NCBI GenBank assembly: GCA_030704615.1
Contig: CM060732.1
Span: 67,189,053-67,253,052 of the forward strand
DNA length: 64,000 nt
Source of the DNA: Takakia lepidozioides
Lineage: Eukaryota > Streptophyta > Takakiopsida > Takakiales > Takakiaceae
Direction of reading: 5' to 3'
Below the pieces are notes generated by a model. That model was not told the DNA's origin. It did not search any database and saw only the letters and a list, made by a program, of their open reading frames with translations. Each line of letters begins with the position of its first letter. Positions within the stretch are counted from its first letter, which is position 1. The position numbers and the translations under genes are program-made. This document shows, piece by piece, positions 20,511 to 31,399 of the stretch.

Positions 20511-21884
20511 GTGTCACTGGGGAGAGTTGGTATGATTCGAGAAATGCTAGTGGGTGGTACTGCAAAGCAAGGTGCATCCAGTACATTGTTGGGGGCGGCT
20601 ACGGAAATTTGCCAAGCTCCATTGTTTTCTGCCACGACAATTGCAATGCCGGGGATGCGGTCAACTGCGGTGTTTAGACTGGCAGCTACACTCTGTGAGA
20701 GTGGTGATGCATCGGCACTATCTACGGGGATAGCGGATCAGGTGCAGTGCATGGATTCCTTGGATTCAAGGGTGAAAACAGCCACAGCTGCGCCATGGCA
20801 AGCGGCAGCTGCAAGGTTGCAAGAGTTGCCAGCTAGACCAGCCATTGAGCGTAGTATGGTGACTCCTGGGGTAGTCCTGGTGGACAATAAGGATGGTGTG
20901 TTTCAGTTGGGTGGCCCAACCGGGAGGAGGTATAGGCCACTGCGGGTCTTGTTGGACTCGGGAGCACAACCATTGATGTTGGGGAGAGCAGCAATTGCAG
21001 GCTTGGGCCTTACAGAGGCGGATTTGGAGCCTTGTCATTTCCAAATTCAAACATCTTTGGGCAGTTTAGAGAAGGCACGAGGGATTACACGCCATGAGCT
21101 CTTCATTCGATTGCAGCCAGATCATCCTACAGATGGCTCTGTCATGAAAGCTAAAGCCATTGTTACGGACGCGATGTCTTATGATGTGCTTGTTGGTGGG
21201 GCTGTGTTATACCCGATGGGCTTTACTTGGGACTTTTGGGAGGAAACGGCATCCTACAGGCCGAAATGCCAGTCAGGGGATGGTCGACGTGCACTGCTCC
21301 CGGTGCAGTTTATTGGGAATGTAGCGGTGGATCATAGGAACATGATGCCCACATTGGCTGCATTCTCAGGGGTGGTGGCTTGGGGTGGTGAGCTCTTGGA
21401 GGGCAATAGCCATGCAGATGATAGGCCACCACCTGATGAGGACAAACAATTGGCATACAAGGCTGATTTGCTTCCTCACGTGCCTGTGCATATTCCACTG
21501 TGGGGTACGGTTGGGAATTTGCATCGAGTAGGAGGCGAGTGTGTACACCAAGCATGGCAGGAGGTCTTTCCATTGGTGAGTGAGGGGAGTTCAGTGACAT
21601 CAGCAGTGAGTGGGGGCGAGCACAGGATCATGGGGTGCAAACACCCATGGCAGATGTGGGATGAGATGCGGAAAGAGAGAGTCCTTGGATCTCTCAAGCA
21701 GCAATATGAGGAGTGGGGAGAGCCATACACTGAGGATCAGTTGGAGGCCAAGATGGCCAATGTTTTTGAAGAGGTTGAGAATGTTTCTTCCCCAGAGGAT
21801 GTTCTCAAGGTGGTCATGGCAGAGCAAGTGGAGGCTACACCACAGTCAGATTGGGCGGACAAGGCCCAAGAGGTTGCTATCTAG
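20511..21884 (+). pseudogene. Retroviral aspartic protease region
   Basis: A 457-codon open frame without a clear ATG start. The protease signature is LRVLLDSGAQPLMLG (Asp-Ser-Gly, about 20943-20987), followed by a beta-rich segment ending YDVLVGGAVLYPMGF, which resembles the ILG strand of retropepsins. Downstream is an acidic linker to the polymerase. A TAG at 21882-21884 interrupts the frame; sense continues with QPKDLSPTPKP. Confidence 0.75.
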
Positions 21885-22043
21885 CAACCAAAGGATTTGT
21901 CTCCTACCCCCAAGCCTAATGTACCCAAGGTTGCAGTCACTGAGGACAATTGGGAACCAGATGTTGGACCTACAGTCATCGGAGGAGAGAGACGGAGGAT
22001 CCAGTGATTTCTAAGGGCTTATATAAATTGCTTTGCCTTCGGT

Positions 22044-23184
22044 TTGAAGGATTTGGGGAGTTTGAAGGGTCAGGAGATTCGTATTGATTTGGCAAGTGAC
22101 ACGCCAATCTTTCGAAGGCCCTACCGGTATAGTGACATGGAGAGGTCATTGATCCAGTCACGGACTATGGAGTTGTTCGAAGCTGGATTGGTGGAGTTGT
22201 CAGGCGGGGAGTATGCCTCGGCAACGGTGATGCCAGCTAAGAAGGTTATCTATGGGGACAGAAAAAAGGATGTGTGGGGACTATCGTCCTGTGAACCATC
22301 AGACTAAGTCCGATAGATATGTCATGCCAACTCTAGAGGAAATCTTTGATGCCATTGGGCATGCGAAGGTATTTTGCACATTGGACTTGCGATCCGGTTA
22401 CCACCAGTTGCCAATCAAAGAGGCTGACAAGCAAAAGACGACATTCTGGGGGATTGACCAACATGGGAAGGATTGCTTGTACCAATGGTGGTTCTTACCG
22501 TTTGGGCTGAAGAATGCTCTTGTAGAGTTTCAGAGGGTCATGGATAGGATTCTCGCGGGGCTAGACTTCTTCCGGTGCTACATTGATGACATCATCGTCT
22601 TTAGTGCTACGGTTGAGGAGCATGAGAGACACCTTCAGGTGGTGTTTGAGCACTTGAGAGCGCACAGGTTGAAATTGCACCCTGGGAAGTGCAAGTTCTT
22701 CCACAACCAGATTGAGTATCTGAGCCACATGATATACCCTGGAGGATTGGGTGTTCAAAAAACGAAGGTGGAGGCCATTGCATGCATTCCATGCCCCAAA
22801 GATGTTAGCAGAGTTCGTGCTTTCATGGGGTTGGCAAACTACTATCGACGGTTTGTCAAGGGATTTAGCAGCATTGCAAAGGCTCTTACCAAGTTGACCA
22901 AGGTGGGTCAGGAGTGGCAATGGGAGGAGGAACAGGAAGAAGCCTTTGAGGAACTCAAAGCTCGATTGACTTCTGCACCTATTCTGAGGCGGCCTTTCCA
23001 GCTACATATGGATTGGAGTATGTTGGGGATTGGAGCAGTGCTCACATAGGTGGATGATGAGGGAAGAGAGTTCGTAGTGGCATATGTTAGCCGCTCGAAC
23101 AATGATGCCGAGGCGAAGTATAGTTCCTATGAAGGGGAGTGTCTAGCTGTAGTATGGGCAGTGGCACATTTTAGATGCTACCCA
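22044..23184 (+). pseudogene. Reverse transcriptase and start of RNase H
   Basis: Shows RRPYRYSDMERSLIQ, a frameshift near 22250, CGDYRPVN, FCTLDLRSGYHQLPI, LPFGLKNALVEFQRVMD, the catalytic YIDDIIVFS (about 22579-22605), LHPGKCKF, RAFMGLANYYRRFVKGFS, and then the tether and RNase H start, APILRRPFQLHMDWSMLGIGAVL. A TAG at 23047-23049 stands where CAG is expected (LTQVDDEGRE). YVSRSNNDAEAKYSSYEGECLAVVWAVAHFR follows and stops at the insertion. Confidence 0.85.
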
Positions 23185-23518
23185 CAAATCACAAATGAAG
23201 TTAGGGTTCCGTAAATTGTATACATCAAAGATCTAGTCTACTGCAGTTGTGAGGGCTAAGATGCTTAGATGAACTCACCTCCAACGTTGCTGCATACACA
23301 GAACCCAGTTCATCACCACCAACATGCACCAGTTGAGTATGCTTAGGCCATGGAAGGGTGCCACTATTCCGCAAACGCCAAATCTTGGTAAAATGCGATC
23401 ATACTTCACAATGGTTGCAGGAAGCTCAAAGATCTTATGGGATAAGAGGAAAAAAGAAACAAGAAAGAGAGGGGGTCACAAAGCTCATGTTTGGGCAAAT
23501 CACACACAGCAGATCGAT
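23185..23518. other. ~330-bp insertion in the RNase H region
   Basis: Between AHFRCY and VNLVTDHQPLKWLMDSDK, which are adjacent in gypsy RNase H, lies about 330 bp with no gypsy similarity. It starts near ATCACAAATGAAG and ends near GGCAAATCACACACAG. Flanking ATCACA words are present, but no clear transposon ends. Confidence 0.6.
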
Positions 23519-25331
23519 GTCAACCTTGTCACGGATCACCAACCATTGAAGTGGTTGATGGATTCAGACAAGCTTACAAGGAAGCTTGCACGGTGGGCAT
23601 TTATGCTTCAAGAGTACGACTTCCAGGTGGTGCATCGAGCCGGAATAGTCAACCAGGATGCGGATGGATTGAGTTGCAATCCATGCACAAAGTGAGCTTG
23701 ATGATACAGGAGCTCGTTGGCATGGTGAGACGGACGAGGAGATGGTGCCAGGATGGCACGCATTTGTCTTTTTATGCATTCTAGCAATGGAAGCTCAAGC
23801 TGGTCCATCCCATGCGATTGGTCATAGAGATTGTGTGCATGATGATCCACATATAAGTGAGGAGCTTGGTGGTGCTAAGGATATACATGAAGATACAGCA
23901 GTGTTGGCCTACCTTCGTACTAGAGAGACAGCAGCCAGTGTAACTGCTAAGGAGAGAGATCGGATCCTACAACGAGCCAAGAGGTTCAAGTGGGAAGGGA
24001 CTCACCTACTCCGAGTATGGGAGGATGGACGAGTGAGGATTGTGCCTCATCGAACACAACGACCGTGATTGGTACGCCATGCCCATGAGGAGTTGGGACA
24101 TTTTGGGGTGCGACGCACTCATAGTTTGCTGCAAGGACAGTATTGGTGGCGGGGCATGCACACGGATGTGCAACAGTTAGTGGCAAGGTGCATGGTGTGT
24201 GATAGAATGCGGGCTTCTTTCAATGCACCTACTCCACAATTGCATCCTTTACCCATTATGGGTTTGGGCTATCGTTGGATTCTTGACTTCGCATGCCCAT
24301 TGCCACTAACGATTCGCCATAGCAAGTATGTGATGGTGATGGTGGAACATTTCTCCAAATGGATTGAACTGGTGGCATTGCCTGACAAGGCAAGTGAGGG
24401 GGCTGCGTATGCATTCTTAGATCGAGTGCTTAGCCAATTTGGTGCTCCAGCCAAGGTACTCACGGACCAAGGGAGAGAGTTCTTGGGGGAGTTTCAGGCT
24501 TTGTGTGAGCAAGCCTTGATAGATCACTGCACTACTTCTCGGGATCATCCCGAGGCTGATGGCTTGGCCGAGAGGGTTGTGCAAATAGTCAAGCGAGGCT
24601 TGTGCAAGTATGGCTTGCAGAAAGGACACTTGGGAGATTGGGATCTTCAGCTACCTTGGTTGGCCATGGATTACAGGTTTAGCAAGCAAGCATCACTTGC
24701 CTCGTTCTCGCCTTATTTCCTTCTCTTTGGCCGAGAGCCAGATTTGCCTGCATCTATTCGCAGGGAGACTACAGTAGTCCTCAACCTTGATGATCCGGAT
24801 GTGTGGACACAAGCATGTGCCCAACGGGCAGAGTTGTTCAAGAGAGTCATGCCCATGGCTTTTGAGAATCTTGTTATTGCCCAACACCAAGACATATTGA
24901 GGTACGCCACTATACGTGGAGGGGGATATCGGCCAGGTGTTCGGCGTTTCCATCCTGGGGACTATGTGTATCTACAGCAGACAGCGCCTATAACCTTGGA
25001 TGTCACATCAGGTCGTGTGATTCTAAGGGTCTGGGAGGTGTTGCCTTCAGGAGTGTTGATTCTGGAGGGTCGAGATGGCATGGTATGGAAGGACCATGTG
25101 CGTAATTGTGCGTCATGTCACCTTCCACATGTAGATGGGAGGATAGATCCCAACCTTGCAGTGGTACCTGCAGGGTTGCGTTGCATGCTATGTGGGCATG
25201 CTGGTGGTGCCACGACCATGTTGGTGTGTAACAAATGCTCAAGGGGGTGGCACATGGGATGCTTGACACCGCCACTTGAGGAGGTCCCTATTGGAGAATG
25301 GTTGTGTCCACGATGCCTTGGACAAAGGTAG
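23519..25331 (+). pseudogene. RNase H end and integrase with C-terminal PHD finger
   Basis: VTDHQPLKWLMD..YDFQVVHRAGIVNQDADGLS closes RNase H. After a spacer with frame breaks, HEELGHFGVRRTHSLLQ..CMVC is the integrase HHCC zinc region. The core has LDF, LTDQGREF and LAER as the Asp-Asp-Glu triad (34 residues between the last two). A GPY/F-like module follows (FHPGDYVYLQQ..VLILEGRDGMVWKDHV). The last 49 codons (25182-25331) form a canonical C4-H-C3 PHD finger: C-x2-C-x11-C-x2-C-x4-H-x2-C-x14-C-x2-C with the conserved Trp two residues before the last pair. From 24069 the frame is open for 420 codons; a TGA at 24066-24068, probably from CGA, separates it from upstream sense. Where chromoviruses carry a chromodomain, this element carries PHD, presumably a histone-tail reader for target choice. 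Confidence 0.85.
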
Positions 25332-25663
25332 TGGGCATGACAATGGTGAGGCGGACAAGTGATCCAAGGTCTAGCTAGTGAGGCTTCAATGTCATGGATA
25401 ATCAACTGAAGATCATGGATTGCATGAAGGCGACTAACGATGGGGCTACATTTGCACCCGACATCTTGATCTATCGACTTCAGGTGTTGGGACTTGTGCA
25501 ATTGAAGACCAAGTGATGATCTTATTGAGATGGATACTTGTCAGCTATCCGGTGTTAGAGGGACCTAATCACCAGCTAGGGGGGCGATTGTGGCATAGCT
25601 TTCTAGGATTGTGTGCTTAGAATGTATAGTGGACAACGATGTATGTTGTGGCGCGATGCTTAG
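25332..25663 (+). other. 3' end of the PHD gypsy element
   Basis: Non-coding. CTAGGGGGGCGA (about 25577) may be the polypurine tract and TGTGGCATAGC the LTR start. The sequence ends at the junction with chromovirus copy B. Confidence 0.45.
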
Positions 25664-26633
25664 GTGCACGACACAATCCTTGTTATGGTAGATCATTTTA
25701 CGAAGATGACACATTTCATTCCATGTAATAAGACGGTTACCGGCGAGGAAACTGCAAGACTCTTTCTCAATAATATCTACCCGCATTCATGGACTCCCAA
25801 AGGACATCGTATCTTATGGAGGACCACAGTTCATATCAAATTTCTGGAGGGGATTATTTCACATATTGGATACTAAGATCAACCTCTCTACAGCTAATCA
25901 TCCACAGACTGATGGTCAAACCGAACGTATAAACCAGATTTTGGAGCAGTATCTTCGTTGTACAATAAATTATCACCAAGATAATTGGACGGACCTTCTA
26001 TCATTGGCTGAGTTTGCCTACAACAATACTATAAATTCTTCGACCAAACAAACTCCATTTTTCTCCAATTATGGTCATCATCCTCGAGCAAACCCTTTCC
26101 ACATGAAAACTGTTGGAAGCCCTGCTACAGAAAACCTTGCTACTCATCTTGCTACGATTCACAAAGAGCTTACATCCCACCTCGCAGAAGCTCAAAAACA
26201 ATACAAGGAGTATGCAAATCAACGTCACCAACTCCAACCCCAGTTCAAGGTCGGAGATCGTGTGTGGCTTCTTCAACGGGACATACAAACCTCGCAACCA
26301 TCAAGGAAGTTGGATTATCAACGCCTGGGACCATTCAAAATTATTCGACAAATAAATCAGATCAGTTTTCGGCTTCAACTCCCACGAAGTATGCGCATCC
26401 ATCCAGTCTTTCATGTTTCATTATTGGAGTTGTATCATCCATCGAATATTCCAGGGAGATTTTCCGTACCACCTCCACCAATCGAAGTCAATCAGGAAAT
26501 CGAGTATGAAGTCGACGAAGTCATAGACTCTCGCATCAAGTATAAACGTTTTGAGTATTTCATACATTGGAAAGGCTACGACATCAGCGAACGAACGTGG
26601 GAACCTTCATCCAACCTCGCCAATGCCTCTGAC
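25664..26633 (+). pseudogene. Chromovirus integrase with chromodomain (copy B), truncated
   Basis: Begins inside the integrase core (DTILVMVDHFTKMTHFIPC) and has a frameshifted middle. It continues from 25866 as a 257-codon open frame: STANHPQTDGQTERINQ (catalytic Glu), [45 protein letters not shown], and a chromodomain with the aromatic set EYEVDEVIDSR, FIHWKGY and TWEPSSN. The Tcn1-like character is judged by eye. The frame ends where CACTAGTACAAAAAAC begins; copy A shows the uninterrupted sequence. Confidence 0.85.
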
Positions 26634-27540
26634 CACTAGTACAAAAAACGGGTTTCATGACACTTTTTTTTACTGTTTTCATGACTCTTTTGGTCATTTT
26701 GACTATTTTTTTACTCTTTTGAAAAGAGTCATGGAGACCGTGTCGTTACAATGACTCTAATATCTGCATCGTGAATATGACTACGGGTGACATCCCCTAG
26801 TGAGTAAGATACATGACCCTGTTTTTCGTCACGTCCGTGACCGTTTCCTAGCAACACACGACTCTCACTGAACTGCGATGTGTCAATTTCAGATGATGAC
26901 AGGTGTAGGGACGACGCTATCTCTCACGCATGCCACAACGTACCACGTGTTCATGATGTTCAGCGATACCACGTGTTGAAATCTAGCAACTTTTTCAAGA
27001 GTCATGGATCTGACTATAGATGCATTTGTGCCCGGACACATGGCGCGCTCTGTATGGTTTCTTCCAGTCAAATGATATTGACCAGGATAGAGGCATATAC
27101 ATGATCATTTTTGGTCATTTTCGGTCATACCCACGACATTTTTGAGGTCAGATGTTTTTTGTTTTTTTTTGGGGTTTTTTTTAAATGCGTGCAATCGCAA
27201 ATATTGGCGGTAACATACTTTAAAAAAAAATAAAAATACATGCGATCGCCAATATTGGCACTTGTATGTTTTTTTTTTTTTTTAATGCATACCATCGACA
27301 TTATTTACGGTCGCACATTTGATTAAACCAAAGATAGATGGTGGAATCGTAATTTTGGTGCTCGCATTAATAAAAATAAATGATGCGTCTGCCAATATAT
27401 GTGGTCATATGTATTCAAAAGATAAATGTTGCGACTGCCAATATCTTGTGCATGAAAAAAAAATCAAAATGATGCGACCGTCAATATTGGTGATCCCATA
27501 CATATTTATATCTTGGTTTTTAAATACAGTAAAATTTTAT
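26634..27540 (+). mobile_element. CACTA (En/Spm) terminus with subterminal repeats
   Basis: The sequence CACTAGTACAAAAAACGGG starts immediately after GAC (26631-26633), inside chromovirus copy B. The same point in copy A (after 14686) is uninterrupted, so this is an insertion with GAC as the expected 3-bp target duplication. Behind it are CATGACTCTTTTGG/AAAGAGTCATGG words, then six irregular copies (27186-27490) of a GCGATCGCCAATATTGG-type motif, as expected of CACTA subterminal repeats. The opposite end was not found. Confidence 0.75.
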
Positions 27541-28759
27541 CCACGTGGATCGTCATCTCGATATCCAAGATAAAATAAATAAAATAAAAATTACATATGA
27601 TAACGTCTGTTTGGACGTGACGTCATATGTCAGGTCATGTCCATATATGCAACTACGGTACTTAAGCACCATGTTTCAAATGATATATTTTACCAGCACT
27701 AGTATTTGTCTGGAAGTAGTAATTTTATCTAATGTTGTCAAATTATTCACCAAACGAATAATTTTTGTATTTGGAATATGTATGTACATTTTAGGGTATC
27801 CTTAGGCAGGTCAAAATCATCCCAAAGGTATGATAAAGCTGCAGGAAAACCCTTCTAAAGTTTAGAGAAAGATAGACACTCACTTTTGTACAGGTGGACT
27901 AGTGACAACGATGAAAACATAGGGGTTGAGGAGGCTGATTGCAGCCTGTAGGCCGCTCGCACGACTTGCCATTAGCGGTTTTCTACAATGAAAACAGAAC
28001 AAAACATATATATTAAAGAAAAGAAATTGAAAGATGCACAGAGAAAGAGACTCACGGGGGTTTTGTGGAGATAGAGCTACAGTAATGACCTAAGAAAAGT
28101 CCACATTTGTAAAATGGACAAGCCCCCTTCAACTCCATAGCTTAACCTCGACATGTTGCACCCATATCTCTCGGGTAGATGTAGGGTAAGGTGGACCAAA
28201 ATTGGCGTCACTGGCACAGTTTTAGTGACTGTCGTGCATGATATCATGAATTACTTTGAATAGAATCAATAATGTTGAGAAACATTTTCCATGCTGGATT
28301 CCTAACTTCAATATCTACCTATATCAACCGTCAAATTGTCAATCGAATAAAATGTCCAAGAAGTATGGACTTTTGAACATAACAACTGTGGACTGTCATC
28401 GCTGCAAATGGAAATACAGGGACTCAAAATAAGCCATTATGGGGAAATATCATCAATTTAAATTTGGTCATGGACTTCCATGGAAGGCAACATCTGCCGT
28501 TTTCGGTCCAACTTATCCTGTAACTACCCTCTCCCACTAAGAAGAATAAATGGGTGTATGAGGCAAAAACACAAAAATAAAACGCTCAAGTCCATGCAGT
28601 CCTAGTGTATTGATCAACCAAACGTGTTCCCACACCTACCAACTTTTTGAGTTTTTTTTACCTGAACTTTTTGAAGTTCTTGAATCAAATTCGCACTTTC
28701 TTGCCAAACTTAAAATAGTGAGGATAACTAGAAAAGTAGGGTGTCATACTGATTTGTAT
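27541..28759. other. No recognised feature
   Basis: AT-rich, without coding or repeat boundaries that I can support. It could be interior sequence of the CACTA element. Confidence 0.4.
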
Positions 28760-28790
28760 TTAACCCTTAAGCGACGAGCACCTCTTGGGT
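28760..28790 (+). repeat. Isolated piggyBac-like terminus
   Basis: TTAACCCTTAAGCGACGAG at 28760-28778 resembles the TTAA + CCCTTAAG end of the MITE at 30067. No matching right end was seen. Confidence 0.35.
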
Positions 28791-30062
28791 GAGCCCGTCC
28801 TGAATGAGTATATAGCCTCATTCATGAGGTCATATCTACCTACCCTGAATCATCCAGGGAAATGAACCTTACAAATCCATCCCTATCTGCGTCATCCACA
28901 ATGTAGCAAAATCGCATGATTCTTGACCGTTGAATTTGTGAGATTATAACAAAACTATTTGCCTCCCAGGTGTTTCCCTTTTTTCAAAATAAAAATAAAA
29001 ATAATAAAATAATAAAATAATAATGTGGGTTGTTAAGAGCCATGAGAACATTTGGTCTATCAAATGGAGTGATTGTTCAGCCAATTATTCTAGGATTTCT
29101 CAGAGCTAAGGAAAATATTTTCCTAGAGCTTTATGCCTTGAAACATGCATTTGGAGATTTGATATTTGGAGTTTGTTTGAGATTTTAGGCATTTTTTTGT
29201 AAAGTTTCTGGAATTTCGGCAGTTTTTCCTAAATTTTCACTTAATTATTAGACAGATTCATTTCTAATTATTTAGTGTCGGATCAGCCTTCCCACTATGG
29301 TAGGTCATGTGGTGGGCCACAATGGAACTCCAATGAACCCTTTTAACTCATACATGATCATGATGACACCACTTAATGGACAAGTTAATAACCATCGGCG
29401 CGCACTTTGAGAGCATTATGAAGTCGAAACTGGAAGATTGAACCTTAACATGTAGGAGAGGGGATCACATTCCGCTATCAACAATCCCAATTGAGTTTCA
29501 CCTAGATCAACGATCAGGATTGAGTTCAAATGGACCTTGAGCTCCGTTTTCTTTAAGGTGGGAGATTACTTTAAGGTCAATAAATGGTTATGTTAGTTGA
29601 CTGACATGGTCCATGTTACTACGTTGTGCACTAAAGTGAAAGAGGATGCACACTTTTTGGGCACCTTTTGCTCCAGACAAAGTGTACTTGTTGTTCAAAA
29701 TAGTACCCCCTACTAGACCATTCAAGGTTATTCCATGATTTCGAATTGAATATTCACCAATATTACAATTTTTTTTTAATAAATTAAATTTCATTTCTAT
29801 GTGCCCACATCAGAAAAATATATACGACGACACTGCACACCTGAAACTGCACACATTTATCAAATGATCCATTTTAAGTGTTTCTACCTTATTCCTATTG
29901 TCTTCCCAACTGTCCCCTGTTCCCTTTACCAAAAAAAAAACAAAAAACAAAATAAAAATCTAAGCACATGAGGAGTGAGCCGAACCCACTTGAGCGCTAA
30001 AATTACCGTTGGTAAGTTGATCAGCTATAGGCCCTCCTTCCATGGGTTATAAGATATAACCC
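28791..30062. other. No recognised feature
   Basis: AT-rich intergenic sequence with several homopolymer runs. Short ORFs lack any recognisable domain. Confidence 0.4.
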
Positions 30063-30066
30063 TTAA

Positions 30067-30565
30067 CCCTTAAGTTCCCAAGCCAAGCTTTTTGGACTTT
30101 GTACCAATTTTGGGTACCCATATCTGCAGTAAATTACCCCTAGAAACCTACCAAAAATCATCCAGAGATTCCAACCTTATAGGAGTGGCCCAGCTCATTT
30201 ATGCATGACATACCAACGGTGGATGTGTGTATGTGCGGTAATGCTCACACACCACAAGGTGAAGTGCTTTTTACAAAATTGCTATATCTTTGGCAAAAAT
30301 GGCCTTTGGAGTGCAATATGTTTTGGGCTTGTTTACCTGCCACGTCAGCGGTCAACAAGCCCTTTTCAGGCCCAAAATGTAAATGAGTGATCTTTGTAGG
30401 TTGGAGCTCTTGTTTTTTTTTTTTTTTTTTTTTGGGCATCATACTCAAGACAAATCCCTTGTCATTAAAGCTTCAGGAGTGGGCCCCATCGGACTAGATC
30501 TGCAAAAATTAGGTCGAACTGAAAATTCAAAGTGACCCCATTCAGGTCCCTTAGGAACTTAAGGG
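30067..30565. mobile_element. piggyBac-like MITE, 499 bp
   Basis: Left end CCCTTAAGTTCCCAAG and right end (reverse complement) CCCTTAAGTTCCTAAG match at 15 of 16 positions. Both are flanked by TTAA (30063-30066 and 30566-30569), the piggyBac target duplication. No transposase is encoded. A T-run lies at about 30410-30435. Confidence 0.7.
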
Positions 30566-30654
30566 TTAAGCGCCTAGTGTGTATGTTTGACTTTTAGAAA
30601 AGCACGACCCCTCTATCATTTTGTGAAAAATCCGAATTTTCAGAAAGTGACCGC

Positions 30655-30690
30655 ATATATATATATACCCCTTTTCTCATATATATATAT
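30655..30690. repeat. AT microsatellites
   Basis: Two short (AT)n runs, ATATATATATATA, separated by CCCCTTTTCTC. Confidence 0.9.
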
Positions 30691-30784
30691 GACGCCTCCA
30701 AAAAGAAGCGAAAATTATCTTGACCATGAAGGGTTACTGCCTTCCTACTTCCTAACCTTTGCGACACTAATTGCTAGATTGAAC

Positions 30785-31275
30785 CAGTGTTGGACTGGTA
30801 TACCGATAAGAAACTGGTATCAATATTGGTATGAAGTACCAGACCAGTCCGGTATCACCTCGGGCCACTACCTAGCATATACCCATATTGGCTTGGTATC
30901 TGCTTCCTAGTATACCCTACCAGTGTGGTAGGTGATTGAAAATCTGGTACCTGATACCAGTACCAGATCCATTTTTGTGAGGAAAACCTGGTATCAATAC
31001 TTTGAAGAACTTGAGGAATACTTTGAGGAATAAAATCAATGAGAAGCATGCTTGTACACATTTATATGAGAAGTGGGCTTTTCAATATTTAACATATTAT
31101 GGGTTTTCTTTTATACCAGACCTGTATTGATATTACCCTGGTATCGATTTTTAAAAACTCTTGCTATTGATACCCGTAAAAGACCACACCAATCAGGTAA
31201 TATTGATACCACCATGGTATCAAAATCTCAGATTTTTGCCAATACCAGTACCTCCTGGTATCACAATTGGCTGGA
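30785..31275. repeat. Cluster of GGTATC/GATACC motifs
   Basis: Over about 490 bp the words TGGTATC, GATACC, GGTACC and CCAGTACC occur more than twenty times on both strands at irregular spacing. Such dense short inverted motifs are typical of subterminal regions of DNA transposons, but no ends were identified. Confidence 0.6.
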
Positions 31276-31324
31276 GGCCTATATACTAGTACTAGCCTGG
31301 TGTGTTCAAAATACGACAGTCCAA

Positions 31325-31395
31325 CACTGGATTGAACCCACAACCACTTCCGAGGTGGTGCCCAAGGGTGGCTACTTGGTTGTCAATTGACCGCA
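31325..31395 (-). repeat. tRNA-like (SINE-like) promoter repeat, copy 1
   Basis: On - the segment reads TAGCCACCCTTGGGC, then GGAAGTGGTTGTGGGTTCAATCC: an A-box-like and a B-box-like block with the spacing of a tRNA promoter. A related copy lies on + at 57835-57900. No cloverleaf tRNA gene is apparent. Confidence 0.5.
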
Positions 31396-31399
31396 CCAC

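Larger units (their letters stand above)
18720..25663 (+). mobile_element. Ty3/gypsy retrotransposon with PHD-finger integrase (decayed)
   Basis: Gag, protease, reverse transcriptase, RNase H and integrase regions lie in Ty3/gypsy order on +, with many stops and frameshifts. There is also a 325-bp inversion in gag and a ~320-bp insertion in the RNase H region. A polypurine-like CTAGGGGGGCGA near 25577 is followed by TGTGGCATAGC, a possible 3' LTR start. This is cut off near 25664 where chromovirus copy B begins. No 5' LTR or primer binding site was recognised. Confidence 0.75.
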
